Shown here: positions 1 to 10,062 of the stretch, piece after piece | Layout of the letters: the number at the start of each line of letters is the position of its first letter | Numbering within the stretch: the stretch's first letter is position 1 | NCBI RefSeq assembly: GCF_950023065.1 | Contig: NC_088677.1 | Location: 13,782,001-13,846,000 of the forward strand | Source of the DNA: Planococcus citri | Lineage: Eukaryota > Arthropoda > Insecta > Hemiptera > Pseudococcidae | DNA length: 64,000 nt | Reading direction: 5' to 3' | Made by a program: the position numbers and the translations under genes | The notes under the pieces: model-generated | The model's database searches: none | What the model saw: the letters and a program-made list of their open reading frames with translations, nothing else | What the model was told of the DNA's origin: nothing

Positions 1-1
1 C

Positions 2-784
2 AAAATTCGTGAATTTAGAATCGCAGAAATTAACACTACTTCATCGACTCTACTTAAACAACTCGAAGATGTTAGGTTTAGCAAACGTAAGGAGTCTGTA
101 GCTATTTTTGCAGCTCGGTTTGAGGCAGCTGTCGAAAAGTATGAAATGTTAAGTAGCCCTCTCGATATTTCTGCAAAATGTAATCGATTCATCATAGCTG
201 TGCGTGAGGAATTCGATCAATTTGAGCTTACTGCTGAAAACCGTTTTCTGACTAAAAACTATGAGGAATTATACAAGTTAGCTCTTTGGTTCGAAGCAAA
301 TGAAAAGGATAAAGGAACCTGGAAATCAAATGTTTCAGGTGAACAGGGTGCGTTTGTGTTTCATGGTCGCAATCGTGGTGGTCGTGGATACCATTCTGGT
401 GGTCAAAATTTTAATTCTGATTGGCAAGGTCGTGGGCGTAGTTCTTGGCGAGGTCGAGGTCAACAATCTGGACGAGGAGGACGTGGACGTGGATTTGGAC
501 GTTTTCAAAGAATTGAACCTAGAAATGAGCCTAGGACTTTCTTTAATGATCCAAAGCAACATTGCTATAATTGTGGCGCGAACAGACACAAATCTCACGA
601 GTGTCCTATTGACCCTAATAGTGGTATAAAATTTTGCTACAAATGTAAAAGGTATGCAACGCATATTTCGTCGTCCTGTAAAGGAATGTCCTCTGATTCG
701 AATAATCCGCCAAGAACAGGTATGAAAAGAAAATTCAAGCGGTCTCAGGAGAAGGGGGAGACTGCTATAACTAAAAAGAAATAA
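2..784 (+). CDS. gag: Copia-type Gag nucleocapsid polyprotein (5' partial)
   Basis: The frame is open from base 2, so the Met at 146 is internal and the true start is upstream. The visible protein is about 260 residues. The part before residue 50 has the look of the UBN2/copia-gag region (a helical LLKQLEDVRF-like stretch). After it comes an Arg/Gly-rich RGG-type segment (about bases 366-510), then a retroviral zinc knuckle CX2CX4HX4C (CYNCGANRHKSHEC, bases 560-604). A second Cys/His cluster, CX2CX5HX4C (CYKCKRYATHISSSC), is one residue too long for a canonical knuckle. The C-terminus is very Lys/Arg-rich. Gag packages the element RNA into particles. The stop at 782-784 overlaps the pol frame, which opens at 775. 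Confidence 0.9.
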   Translation, partial: KIREFRIAEINTTSSTLLKQLEDVRFSKRKESVAIFAARFEAAVEKYEMLSSPLDISAKCNRFIIAVREEFDQFELTAENRFLTKNYEELYKLALWFEANEKDKGTWKSNVSGEQGAFVFHGRNRGGRGYHSGGQNFNSDWQGRGRSSWRGRGQQSGRGGRGRGFGRFQRIEPRNEPRTFFNDPKQHCYNCGANRHKSHECPIDPNSGIKFCYKCKRYATHISSSCKGMSSDSNNPPRTGMKRKFKRSQEKGETAITKKK

Positions 785-3321
785 ATTTTACAGATAGAGT
801 AAACGACCAAAATGAAGCGGGCGTGGCAGAAAATAATATAGGTGGTGCGTTTCTGCAGCTTCAACGTAAAAGTAAGTCGTTGATCTCATTTATCGCAGAT
901 AGTGGTGCGTGCGAACATTTAATTAAAGATAGAGATGCGTTGATTAATATCAGGAAGCCAAACAATAGGCTGTCCTTAATAGGTGCGAGTAATGATAGCA
1001 ATTTGGTCATTACTACATGTGGTGATTTATTGGTATGTGATGAGAAAAACAAAGTATCTGTACTTAGCAATGTGCTATATTCAGATAAAGGAAGTGAAAA
1101 TTTACTATCCTTGAGAAAATTTACTGATTTGGGTTATTCAGTTTTGCTGAATTCAAAAGTGGTGCGTATATTTGACCCTGAGACAAATGAAACTATAATC
1201 AATGGCGTATATCGGAATAATTTATGGTTCGTTGAATTTGAATTGTGTGATGAGAAGCAAATCTTGGAATTTTGCAATGAAACGAAGTTTATAATGAGTG
1301 GTGTGTGCACTAGAAAGAGAAATTATGATCATAATTATGAACCTGATGTGATACAAAAGAAAATGGTCAGACTGGTTGATAACGAGACACCTGAGGTCTT
1401 GAAAAAGTCAGAAGGTTTCAAAGTTCATGAAAATTTAGGTCATATTTCTCGAACCTATTTAAAGAAAATGGCGACTGTTCATGAGAGACTTGAGAATATT
1501 AATTTTGATGATTCTATTTTGGATTGTGAGGTGTGTATTGCTAGTAAAATGGCTCGTTTACCTTTCAAGAATAATAGGAGAGTAGCCTTGAAACCATTAG
1601 AAATTGTGAACTCAGATATTATGGGACCAATTAAGCCAGTGAGCTTCCCAGAGAGAAAATGTTACATTGTTTCATTCGTTGATGAGTATTCAAGGTACAC
1701 CTATACTTATTGTATGAAATCTAGAGATGAGGTTGTTGGCTATTTTGAGAAATTTTTGGTGAGTGCTCGAAATAAATTGGGCCATGATGCGAAAATTTGT
1801 TATTTGAGATGTGATGGCGCTAGAGAGTATACTTTAGGTGAAATGTTGAAGGTCAAAGATAGGGAGAAATTTGAGATTGACGTATCACCTCCCTATACTC
1901 AACAATTGAATGGAAAGTCAGAGAGATGGAATCGTAAACTTCAAAATACAGTAAGATGCTTTATGCTTGATTCAGGTTTTCCTGCAAACCTGTGGCCTTT
2001 GGCTGTAGAAGCAGCTACTCATGTTTTGAATAGAACTTGTCATAAAGGCATAAATTTTGAGATTCCATTGTCTAAGTTTGATCCTAGAGATACAAATGAG
2101 ATAAATCATTTGTCACGTTTTGGATGTTTAGCTTATAGAAAGGTTTTAAAAAGAAGTGATCTGAGAAAATTTGATTCTCGTACTTATGTTCAGAAAGAGT
2201 CTCCTGTAGAGAACTTGAAAAGGTATTTTCTGATTGGTTATGAATCGAATTGCTATAAGTTGCTGGACATTCAAACAGGTGAGATTGTCAAGACCCGTGA
2301 TGTGAGACTTAATAGAGGTGTTGTCTATAAAGATGTGAGTAAAATTTTGAAAATGAATGCTATTCCTTTGCCTGATGATGAGTTGAATTATTATGAATGG
2401 TTTTCTGATGAGATTTCTGAATTAGAGGCGTTGAAAAGGACTAGTTTGAATAAGCCATTCACGCGACTAGATGCTAAAAAGATACTTTCTGAGAAGGAAG
2501 AAATTAAGTCTGATATTCATCAGAAGTTGCTTGCATTGGCCTTACTTGAAGATCATGGAGATGTTCAGGCTGTAATAAATAAAGATCCAGTTTCTTACGC
2601 TGATGCAATTTCACGTAATGATTGTGAGAAATGGCGTGAAGCAGTGAATGATGAGAATTTATCAATGAAGAATAATGATGTGTGGGACTTGATACAGAGA
2701 GACGAAGTTGAACCTCATGAGAAAGTGATGACTTACACTTGGGTATTTCGAAAGAAGATTAGCGTTACTGGAGAGGTGAGATATAGAGCAAGACTTGTGG
2801 TACGTGGTTTTGAAGATCCGACTGAGTATGGTTTATATGAGACCTACTCACCAGTTGAGAGATTGCCTAATATTAGGGTCATATTTTCCCTAATAAATAA
2901 GCTAAATCTGGATGTTGTCCATCTAGATGTGAAGACGGCATTCTTGTATGGAGAGTTAGATGAGCCAGTATTTATGGAAGTTCCTGAAGGTGCGATGGAT
3001 AATACTCAAAGGAAGAATTATGTTTGTAGAGTGAAAAAGGCGTTGTATGGGTTGAAAATAAGTCCTAAGAAGTGGTATGAAAAATTGGAGTCTGTACTTA
3101 AGGAATTAGGTTTTGAAAATAAATTGAACGAACCGTGTATTTTCTTCAAATACATTGGTAATAAATTAGTGATAATAGTGATCTATGTAGATGACTTGTT
3201 AGTGTTGAGTAATAATACCAGTGAATTGAATGAAATTGTTGAAAATTTGTCTGCTACTTTTTCGTTGAGTAATTTAGGTGAGCCACAAAAATATCTAGGC
3301 ATTAACATTGTGAGAGACTGA
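775..3321 (+). pseudogene. pol: Copia Pol: protease, integrase and most of RT, interrupted by TGA
   Basis: This frame is open from 775, is -1 relative to gag and overlaps it by 10 bases. No ATG is near its start; the first start-like codon is GTG at 823. Using numbering from 823, the aspartic protease motif FIADSGA has its Asp at residue 26. An integrase HHCC zinc finger lies around residues 202-240 (HENLGH ... CEVC). The integrase catalytic triad is Asp265, Asp331 and Glu367, with exact D-65-D-35-E spacing. RT shows HLDVKTAFLYGEL with Asp702 and the YVDD box at 788-791. The frame ends at a TGA (3319-3321), and the same frame continues without another stop into RNase H. It is therefore a near-intact pol with one nonsense codon, presumably a point mutation. 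Confidence 0.9.
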
Positions 3322-4173
3322 GGTAAGAAAATTATTACTCTCGATCAAATAAAATATATCGATAATATTTTGGATCGATTTGAGATGAGTAATTGTAAGA
3401 TTGTTAAGACACCTATGGTGGAAAAAGGTGTGATGACCAAAGAACTAAAAGCTATTGAAGAAAGTGACGAGGGAAGTGAATTGAGAAAACTCTTAGAACC
3501 AACTGAGTACCCTTATAGACAGTTGATTGGTTCTTTAAGATATTTGACAGATGGTACTAGACCAGACATTGCATATGCTGTGCACGAATTATCGACTAAG
3601 ATGTCAAATCCAACAAATTATGACTGGCAGAGAGCCAAACGTGTACTTAGATATTTGAAAGGATCAAGAGATTTGAAATTAGTATATTCTAGTTTGACAA
3701 ATGAAGTCGAAATTTATACCGATGCCAGTTATAAAGATCTGAAACCCTCTAATAAAACTACTGAAGGTTTTATTATCAAAGTATTTGGAGATGTGATTTC
3801 TTGGGCTGCAAGAAAACGAAGGAGGCGCGTAACTTCGACTTGTGAAGCCGAATTTAGAGTTTTAAATGAAGGCATCAGAGAAATGAAGTGCATTCAAAGC
3901 ACAATTAAAAGTGTGATGCGAGATTATATATATCCGGTGGTTGCATTTTGTGATAGTGAGTCAGCTATCAAATGCACTACTGTTACTAGTAAACCTAAAC
4001 TCAAGCATGTAATTGAGGAAGAGGAACAATTAGTTAGAGAATGTGTCAAATATGGCGAGGTGCGAATTATGAAAATTGACACTGAAGATCAGCTTGCCGA
4101 TATTTGTACTAAGCCACTTGGTCTGGCTAGATTCGTGAAATTGAGACACGAATTGTTGCATGATGAGATATAG
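3322..4173 (+). pseudogene. pol: Copia Pol C-terminus: RT tail and RNase H
   Basis: This continues the pol frame after the TGA. The first Met is at 3370 but is unlikely to be a real start. It contains the RT tail (YRQLIGSLRYL, TRPDIAYAV), which is highly typical of copia. RNase H follows, with the first catalytic Asp in YTDASYKD (residue 118 from the 3370 Met). The STCEAEF box has Glu161, CDSESA has Asp195, and DTEDQLADICTKPL lies near the end. RNase H degrades the RNA strand of the replication hybrid. The stop codon at 4171-4173 falls inside a 23-bp tandem repeat. Without read-through of the upstream TGA this part cannot be made as a fusion with RT, so this copy probably depends on other copies. 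Confidence 0.9.
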
Positions 4174-4229
4174 AATTGTTGCATGATGAGATATAGAACT
4201 TTTGCATGATGAGAAAGAACTATTGCATT
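4150..4229 (+). repeat. Short tandem repeat over the pol stop codon (period 23 bp)
   Basis: The unit beginning GAATTGTTGCATGATGAG occurs exactly at 4150-4172 and 4173-4195. A shorter variant lies at 4196-4216 and a fourth partial copy starts at 4217. The pol TAG lies at the junction of copies 1 and 2. Local duplication at this point would leave the protein C-terminus unchanged. Confidence 0.85.
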
Positions 4230-4258
4230 TTTCTAATACATTTTTGTAAGTTTCAGAA

Positions 4259-4366
4259 ATGAATGTGTCACCAAATAATGCGTGTCCAAATAATGAGTCC
4301 ATGGAACATGATTTTGAAATTGAATTGTTTGCCAATGACGAGGACATGGAATTGGACTTGAAATGA
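4259..4366 (+). CDS. Small acidic ORF between pol and the 3' LTR (35 residues, doubtful)
   Basis: An ATG follows a stretch that resembles a 3' splice site: CTAAT, then a T-rich run ending in TTTCAG (4231-4256). The ORF is short and strongly acidic in its second half (about 12 Asp/Glu in 35 residues). Copia-type elements do not usually have a gene here. It could be chance or the coding exon of a spliced sub-genomic RNA. No homologue is recognised. Confidence 0.2.
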   Translation: MNVSPNNACPNNESMEHDFEIELFANDEDMELDLK

Positions 4367-4532
4367 TTTCTGATGTATTTTAATTATTACTTAGTTGTTA
4401 TGCAAAATTGATTTATTTATTCATGATGAGGTGCGATTTATAAATAGTCACAGTATTTTGGCTTTCACTGTGGCGGGGCTTCTGCGTGGTGCGATTTGTC
4501 TTTTTCAAAATTTTATATTTTTATCATCTGTG

Positions 4533-4543
4533 AATAGGGGGAG
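4533..4543 (+). promoter_or_regulatory. Polypurine tract, plus-strand DNA primer
   Basis: AATAGGGGGAG lies directly before the TGTT that begins the 3' LTR. A G-rich purine run in this position is the RNase H-resistant primer for plus-strand synthesis in LTR elements, and it fixes the left edge of the LTR. Confidence 0.85.
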
Positions 4544-4805
4544 TGTTAGATCGTGGCTGTACTATACTGTACTAGCCACGCCCTATGTATTCCCAGATGA
4601 TCGAGTCTATACTTACGAGCATAGGTACGCGGCTAGCTAGCTGGGCTAACCAGTTCGGTGGTGTCGCGTATGTATAGAAGTTGGCTATATGTACGTGTAT
4701 GTTGACGCGATGTTTTTAATTCTAAATAAAGGCTTTAAGCCCCGATGGTGTTTTTATTTCTATCGTTACGATTCGCGAGTATATTAGAGCCGAATTATTC
4801 CAACA
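4544..4805 (+). repeat. 3' LTR of the copia element
   Basis: It begins TGTTAGATC and ends ATTCCAACA, giving the TGTT...AACA inverted ends usual for copia LTRs. It is 262 bp. An internal 7-bp inverted repeat (CGTGGCT at 4552-4558, AGCCACG at 4574-4580) brackets an alternating GTAC/TATA stretch. Such structures in LTR U3 regions can hold promoter or factor sites, but that is inference. AATAAA lies at 4725-4730. Confidence 0.88.
4725..4730 (+). terminator. Polyadenylation signal in the LTR
   Basis: AATAAA lies 75 bp before the LTR end and is followed by a GT/T-rich stretch (GGTGTTTTTATTT from 4747). This is the expected layout for the R-region poly(A) signal. Confidence 0.6.
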
Positions 4806-7800
4806 CCGTACTCATAAAATGGAAACAGGTACGTTGGAGTTGGGAAACGTCCTAATTCCTTTCATTTTAAATCCATGTAGGGTAAGTAGGTGAAATGTGT
4901 ATTCATGTTCAATATCTACCCGAATCAAAAATAAAAAGAATTTATGTCGATCCAATATTCAAAATTGAAAAAAAAACCTATCAACTTGCAGGTTTTATTT
5001 TGTATTAGGTATTTAGGCTTATAAAATTTGAAAATATTATGTAGAATTTTGAAAGTTTCAGAGTTTTAGTTCTCATAAAGAGAGAGGTTTAAGGCAATAA
5101 TCTGAAATTTAAAATTTTTCTTACCTACGTCTATTTGGCCCTAGTTTTTTGCTTTATAATTTATTTCTCTTTTAGGTAGGTTTCAGATGTTTTGGAAGCA
5201 TTGTGGAGTTCATTTGGTTTCAATAGCGTCAAACTGTGGGCAATTCTACTTGACACAATCACAATACATATAATCGATCGTACATGAGGGGAGTCACTCT
5301 TATTAATAAAATCTAGTTTGGAATTCCATCTCAAAATAACAGGGAAATTGATTTATGGAGTAAAAATCGAGTTCAATTTTTATTTCCCAGCCCACTCCCT
5401 TATAGTCACCAAAAATTATGATGCATGTGCCAGTAACTTTAATATAAAGGGAACTACTTAGTTACAGTCATGTAGCAACCCTCAATTCCGAACGAAATGA
5501 AAGTTTGCTCTTTGGAAGCTGAAAATAGAATACTACATACTTGTAGTGAGAAATTTTCCATAGGTGTTTGAAATAATTATTGATTGGGTACGTCGTCGAC
5601 TCAAAAATTCGATAGACCAACCAACTTTCTGGGGAATTAGGAAACCACATAAGTTCCTTTCACTGTTAATACAATATGTACGTGTATTAATGTTCAATTT
5701 GTACTAGGTACATGAATTGAAAATAAAAAAAATTACTTTAGACTCTCTGTCGGATTTTTGAAATATGGAGATTCAGTTTCCACTGGTTCGAATCTGATTT
5801 TTGATTATGAAATCGCTGGAGTAGCGTGAGGTTCCAAAAAGTGGGTGGTGATGTTGGAAAAAACAGCATGTATTTGTTCAAATGGATCACTATAACAATC
5901 ATTGTGATCGATTGAAATTTCAGTTCCGAAACGTGGCAAGTTTTTTTTTACAACTTGAGCTTACAAAAAAAGCTCAATATTTTGAATTTTTGAAGTCTGT
6001 GGCAAACAAGTAAATGCCCATTTTGATTAAGAATAACCACTTACACATCATCAATGATATTTGTGACGAGGTCACACGAACGAATTATGTCAGTTCAAGT
6101 ATACTTGGATAAATATTATTCTCAGATTTTTCATTTTCTTTAGTTTTCGATTTTTCTAGAATTTTCGAATTGTTCTAGTGGGCGCAAAAAAGTGAATTAT
6201 GGCTTATCAAATTTGAAAATTATATGTAGAATATTGAAAGTTTCAGCTTTTATAGGTAGAGAGACTTTGGAAAATAATCTAAAATTTAAAATTTTTCTTA
6301 CCAATGGCTGTTTGGCCGTAATTTTTTTTCATGAAAATTTTCTATTTTATCTATCTTCCCAGTAACCTAATAATCCATATGTCACACGTTTTATTTCAAT
6401 TTTCAAGAAATTTGAGGATCAATGGAAGACGTAAGGGGAGTATAATGAAAAAAATCATTCAATATTTGTATATATGGCGCTCTTGGAAACGTATGGAATA
6501 ATGTGTCGCATATAATATTTTACATTTTGACAAACATTTTTGAGTCTCCGTACTTCCCGTGGGTTTGAAAATTCCATCAGGAGAAGTTCACTGTTGTCAT
6601 TAGATACTGTAAAAATGTATGCTTTCTGGATCCCCCCACCCCCTATTTTAATTTGAGCTCCGAATCATGAAGATTTGGTGCAACTTGAGCTTTCAAAAAA
6701 AAGCTTGAATTTGAATTTTTGAAGTTTTTGGCAAACAAATAAAGCGTCTCTTTGACTGATGAAGAATAACCACTTACACTTTGGATATTTCCTATGACAT
6801 ACCCTAACTCGATCGTGTTTGATGAAAAATTTTCTCAGTGGTATCTAAAAACCCGAAACAACTATTTGGTACACTTAAACCAATTTTTATAAATTCTTCA
6901 ACATTTATTAGGATTTTGCCAAAAAAAATTGCAATTAGCGCAGATGACAGGAAAATAGATTCATGAAGCTAAAAATCGAGTTCTGGTTTCATTCTTGAAT
7001 GTTGCTAAGATGATCGTGAGGTAGATCAGCTTGAAAATCCCTTACAGACGCTTGTAGAATTATTTATTATCCATTCAGCCAAAAAATGACCCATATTTAA
7101 AGACAGTGAAATAAAATCACTTACCGTTTGGTGTCGTAAACGATTCGGAATTTATGAAGCCACTTATGTCCGTAGGTACTCATCTAATTAATGAATTTCA
7201 ATGCAATTTTTCAAGATAAGATTAAATTTCTCAAAACGGATTTATTATTCAATTGAGACATTGGATCCTCAAGATCGATTTATTATTTTGAAAATAAATA
7301 AGTATAAGATTTACATTCCTTCACTGTAGAAAAATTTAAGGAAAATACACTCAGGTGGGTACTCACGTTAGCCAAGTGATCCCTGAGTCACAATTAATGA
7401 ACCGCGGTTATGGAATAATGAACACATCAGACTCTTCAGTCATTGCAGTGCAATCTACATAAATGCTGTCTTCGAGTGTTCTACAGATAATTAATGATTC
7501 TTCTTAAAGCAGTATTCTGGGCTTCATACTTTGTATTTCTATAAGGAGATGACTTCCCCTATTCTCTCCTTTGTTGCTGAAATTGCTTCGAGTGAAAAGC
7601 ATCGATAAATGATAACTGGTGGTGAGAAGAGAGTCTATAAGAGGTTTCTAGATGGGGTGGTCGACGGGATTTATAAATGACGCAGCACCAGTACTTAGAA
7701 GTTTTGTTTGAAAATTTCATTTCTGTTTCTCATAGTTGCTCCAATATTAATATCCAATGTAGGTCATCATCATACCTAGTTTAAGATTAATGGAATTTTT

Positions 7801-9090
7801 TATTTTCGAGGGGAAAAAATTCAAGTTTTTTTGGAAAAAATTATTGCCAGAAGACCTCAACAAGATTTTTAGTTCAACCTTCAACTTCCAAGGTGACTCG
7901 AACTTGATTATTGGTAAACTATTTTTTTTTCGTATCTTTCAAATTTTTTTGTCTCATTTGATGTAAACATCAAAGAATCACCCAAAACAAAAACAAAAAC
8001 AAAAAAATCTGAATGTCGAAATTATACAAAAAAATTTCAAATTTTGAACTCTCGTTTAGTTAATTAACACTTACAAACGATCTTCTGTGATTTTTCCTCG
8101 AACTCGGTATAGAGTAGCACATCACCCTGATGTTCATCGAAGCATAAAAAAATGTATATTATGTCTTCAAAAATGCAACAAAAAAAGCTAAACTTACAAA
8201 AAAATTCAATTTCTCGATCCATTTTATGATAGTTGAGGAATTTAGATGCAATGATGTAAAGTCAATTTTTATTTCGCTCACTTCCTTCGTCACCAAAAAT
8301 TTTAATGCGATATAGCGAGCACCTTTAAAATGAAGGAGACTAATTTTCGAGTAGACAGAAGTTTGCTCTTTGGAAGCTGAAAATAGAATACTACTTACTT
8401 ACTTACTCGTAGTGAGAATGTTTTCCATTAACATTTATATCTGGAGAATTTTTTTGTTCGTGCAATCATAAAAAAAAATTGCTGCGTCGTCAATTCAGAA
8501 ATTCGATAGAGCGACCAAGTTTTTGTGTGTTCTCGATACTCCGCGATTTTGAAAACATATTATGAATAAGTAATGTGTGACATAATATTTGATATTTTTC
8601 TACGTTCTGACTACAATTTTTGAGTCTTCGTACTTCCCATGGGTTTGAAAATACAGAAAAAGTTCACAGTTATCATTACTGTTAAAAAGTATGCTTGATG
8701 GAATTTTTTTCCTAAATTTAAATTTTAGCTCCGAAACACGAAGGGGTTTTGCAACTTGAGATTTCAAAAAAATCTCAGTATTTTGAATTTTTGAAGTCTT
8801 TGGCAAACAATTAAATCTCCATTTTGATTGATTAAGAATAACCACTTACACATCGGATGTTTCTCAATGATATACATCCATATCTTGTTCATATTCTTGG
8901 CACGTGACGTCCAAAAACTGCATGACATTTTTTTTTTGGCGCACTTGAAATGAACAAATTTTTCTAAACTCTTCAAAATTTATTAGGATTTCGCAAAAAA
9001 AACCATTCTTTAATTCACCATTAATGATGTTTGTAACGAGGTCCCAGGAACAAAATTATCAATTCAAGTACATACATACATATAAATTTT
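4806..9090. repeat. Modular repeat family, rearranged copies
   Basis: No gene is seen. Approximate modules are: J 4806-5010, A 5020-5160, B 5190-5370, I 5375-5560, J 5570-5850, K 5925-6050, A 6185-6330, K 6655-6780, L 6780-6945, B 6950-7135, C 7185-7310, D 7320-7475, E 7490-7650, F 7675-7740, G 7775-7990, H 8065-8215, I 8220-8420, J 8430-8540, K 8725-8860 and L 8860-9090. Module K contains the text GTCTTTGGCAAACAA, and module I contains GTTTGCTCTTTGGAAGCTGA. The order is partly cyclic, as expected from tandem duplication followed by deletions. Confidence 0.75.
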
Positions 9091-9419
9091 ATTAATCTTG
9101 AATATTTTAGCCAATGTGGTCATTTTGAAGGGGATATAAAAATTACAAATTTGTCAACTTTTGAGGGAGAAAAAAAGCAAAAAGTTGATGATTTTTTTTA
9201 AAAAGGGAACAATTTGATGATGTTTAAATGAGAGTATGTATTAGATTTGTTTACTGAATTAAATTAGAATTTGTATGCTTAATTAAGTCAACCTAAGTAT
9301 GTATTCATAAAAGGATGAACAAAATTTTGAAAAATTTAGAGTTTTATAACTAAAAAATAATGTACTTGCACCCACACTAAATTGAGCCAAATAAGTTGAA
9401 TAAAATAGGTATAAAATGG

Positions 9420-10062
9420 TAAACATTTTGCCAGAGCAGAGCGAGGGCGAAAATTTTGGAAAATCGCAAACTTGAAAGGTGTAAGAAAATGTTATTTTTG
9501 TTGCTGAACTTGCAAACTTTGGAGCACGAAAAACAAATTGGCCCGAGCGAAGCGAGGGCGAAAGCTTTTGAAAATTTTTATTTCGAGATGCCTAAAAACG
9601 AGGTTTTTTAAATGCGAGTTTATTTTTTGGTTTTTTAAATTTTAGAATTAGAATGATGTTTTTTTAGGAAGTTAATTTTGAAAAAAAAAGAGAGAACAAG
9701 CTCAAGCGAGGGTGAAAGCTATTGCAAATTTGTATTTCAAGGAGGGGCATAAAAACGATGTTTTTTAATGTGAGGATGAAGAGTTTATTTTTCGGCTTTA
9801 CAGCCTTGATTTTTTTTTTTTAGAAATTTTCATCTATGATCTTGAAAAAGAAAATGAAACAAGCCCGAGCGAAGCGAGGGCAAAAGATTTTGAAAATTTG
9901 TGTTTCAAGAAGTAAAAAATGATGTTTTTCTTTCATATCAGAGCCACACTTTCGGCGCTGCTGCGGCGCCGAATTCGAGTCAAAATTTACGTAAAAATTA
10001 GCGCCGAAATCCAATTTTTACCGGGATTTTTCCCGGTTCCCCCTATTGCCCATCCGCCCCTG
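9420..10062. mobile_element. DNA-transposon remnant, one end preserved
   Basis: The right end reads, on the minus strand, CAGGGGCGGATGGGCAATAG, a hAT-like terminal sequence. No matching left end was found, so the element is truncated or the left end has drifted. The interior has four spaced versions of GCCCGAGCGAAGCGAGGGC, exact at 9541-9559 and 9863-9881 and degenerate near 9433 and 9697. Each is followed by an AAAA(G/A)-TTTTGAAAATTT-like stretch. Near the right end lie two perfect hairpins: TTCGGCGC/GCGCCGAA (9951-9973) and CCGGGA-TTTT-TCCCGG (10021-10036). The stretch 9091-9419 is AT-rich, with no feature I can name. Confidence 0.55.

Larger units (their letters stand above)
1..4805 (+). 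mobile_element. Ty1/copia LTR retrotransposon, 5' end outside window
   Basis: The domain order gag - protease - integrase - reverse transcriptase - RNase H places this in the Ty1/copia superfamily, because integrase precedes RT. It ends in a polypurine tract and a 262-bp 3' LTR that starts TGTT and ends AACA. The 5' LTR and the start of gag lie left of the window. The 5 bases after the LTR are CCGTA; a matching 5-bp target duplication should lie before the 5' LTR but cannot be seen. The right flank (4806-5010) matches repeat module J, so the element landed inside an older repeat. The copy looks fairly young, since gag and most of pol are open, but one nonsense codon interrupts pol at 3319. 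Confidence 0.95.

Noticed and set aside
3319..3321. TGA as a selenocysteine codon or programmed read-through site
   Set aside because: No family precedent for selenocysteine in copia Pol and no sign of a SECIS element downstream. A nonsense mutation is simpler.
5780..5800. GGTTCGAATCTG-like tRNA B box (also GGTTCGAAA near 30658 and 39118)
   Set aside because: No A box at the right distance and no cloverleaf. It is part of repeat module text.
8764..8976. Recurrent MCKWLFLI...VCQSLQKFKIL frame of module K (also at 15177, 17251 and 21560)
   Set aside because: The frame recurs, but nearly all copies shift within 30 codons, and two frames are equally open in the same copies. DNA identity of the repeat is enough to explain it. 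Weaker than the module J and Q cases.
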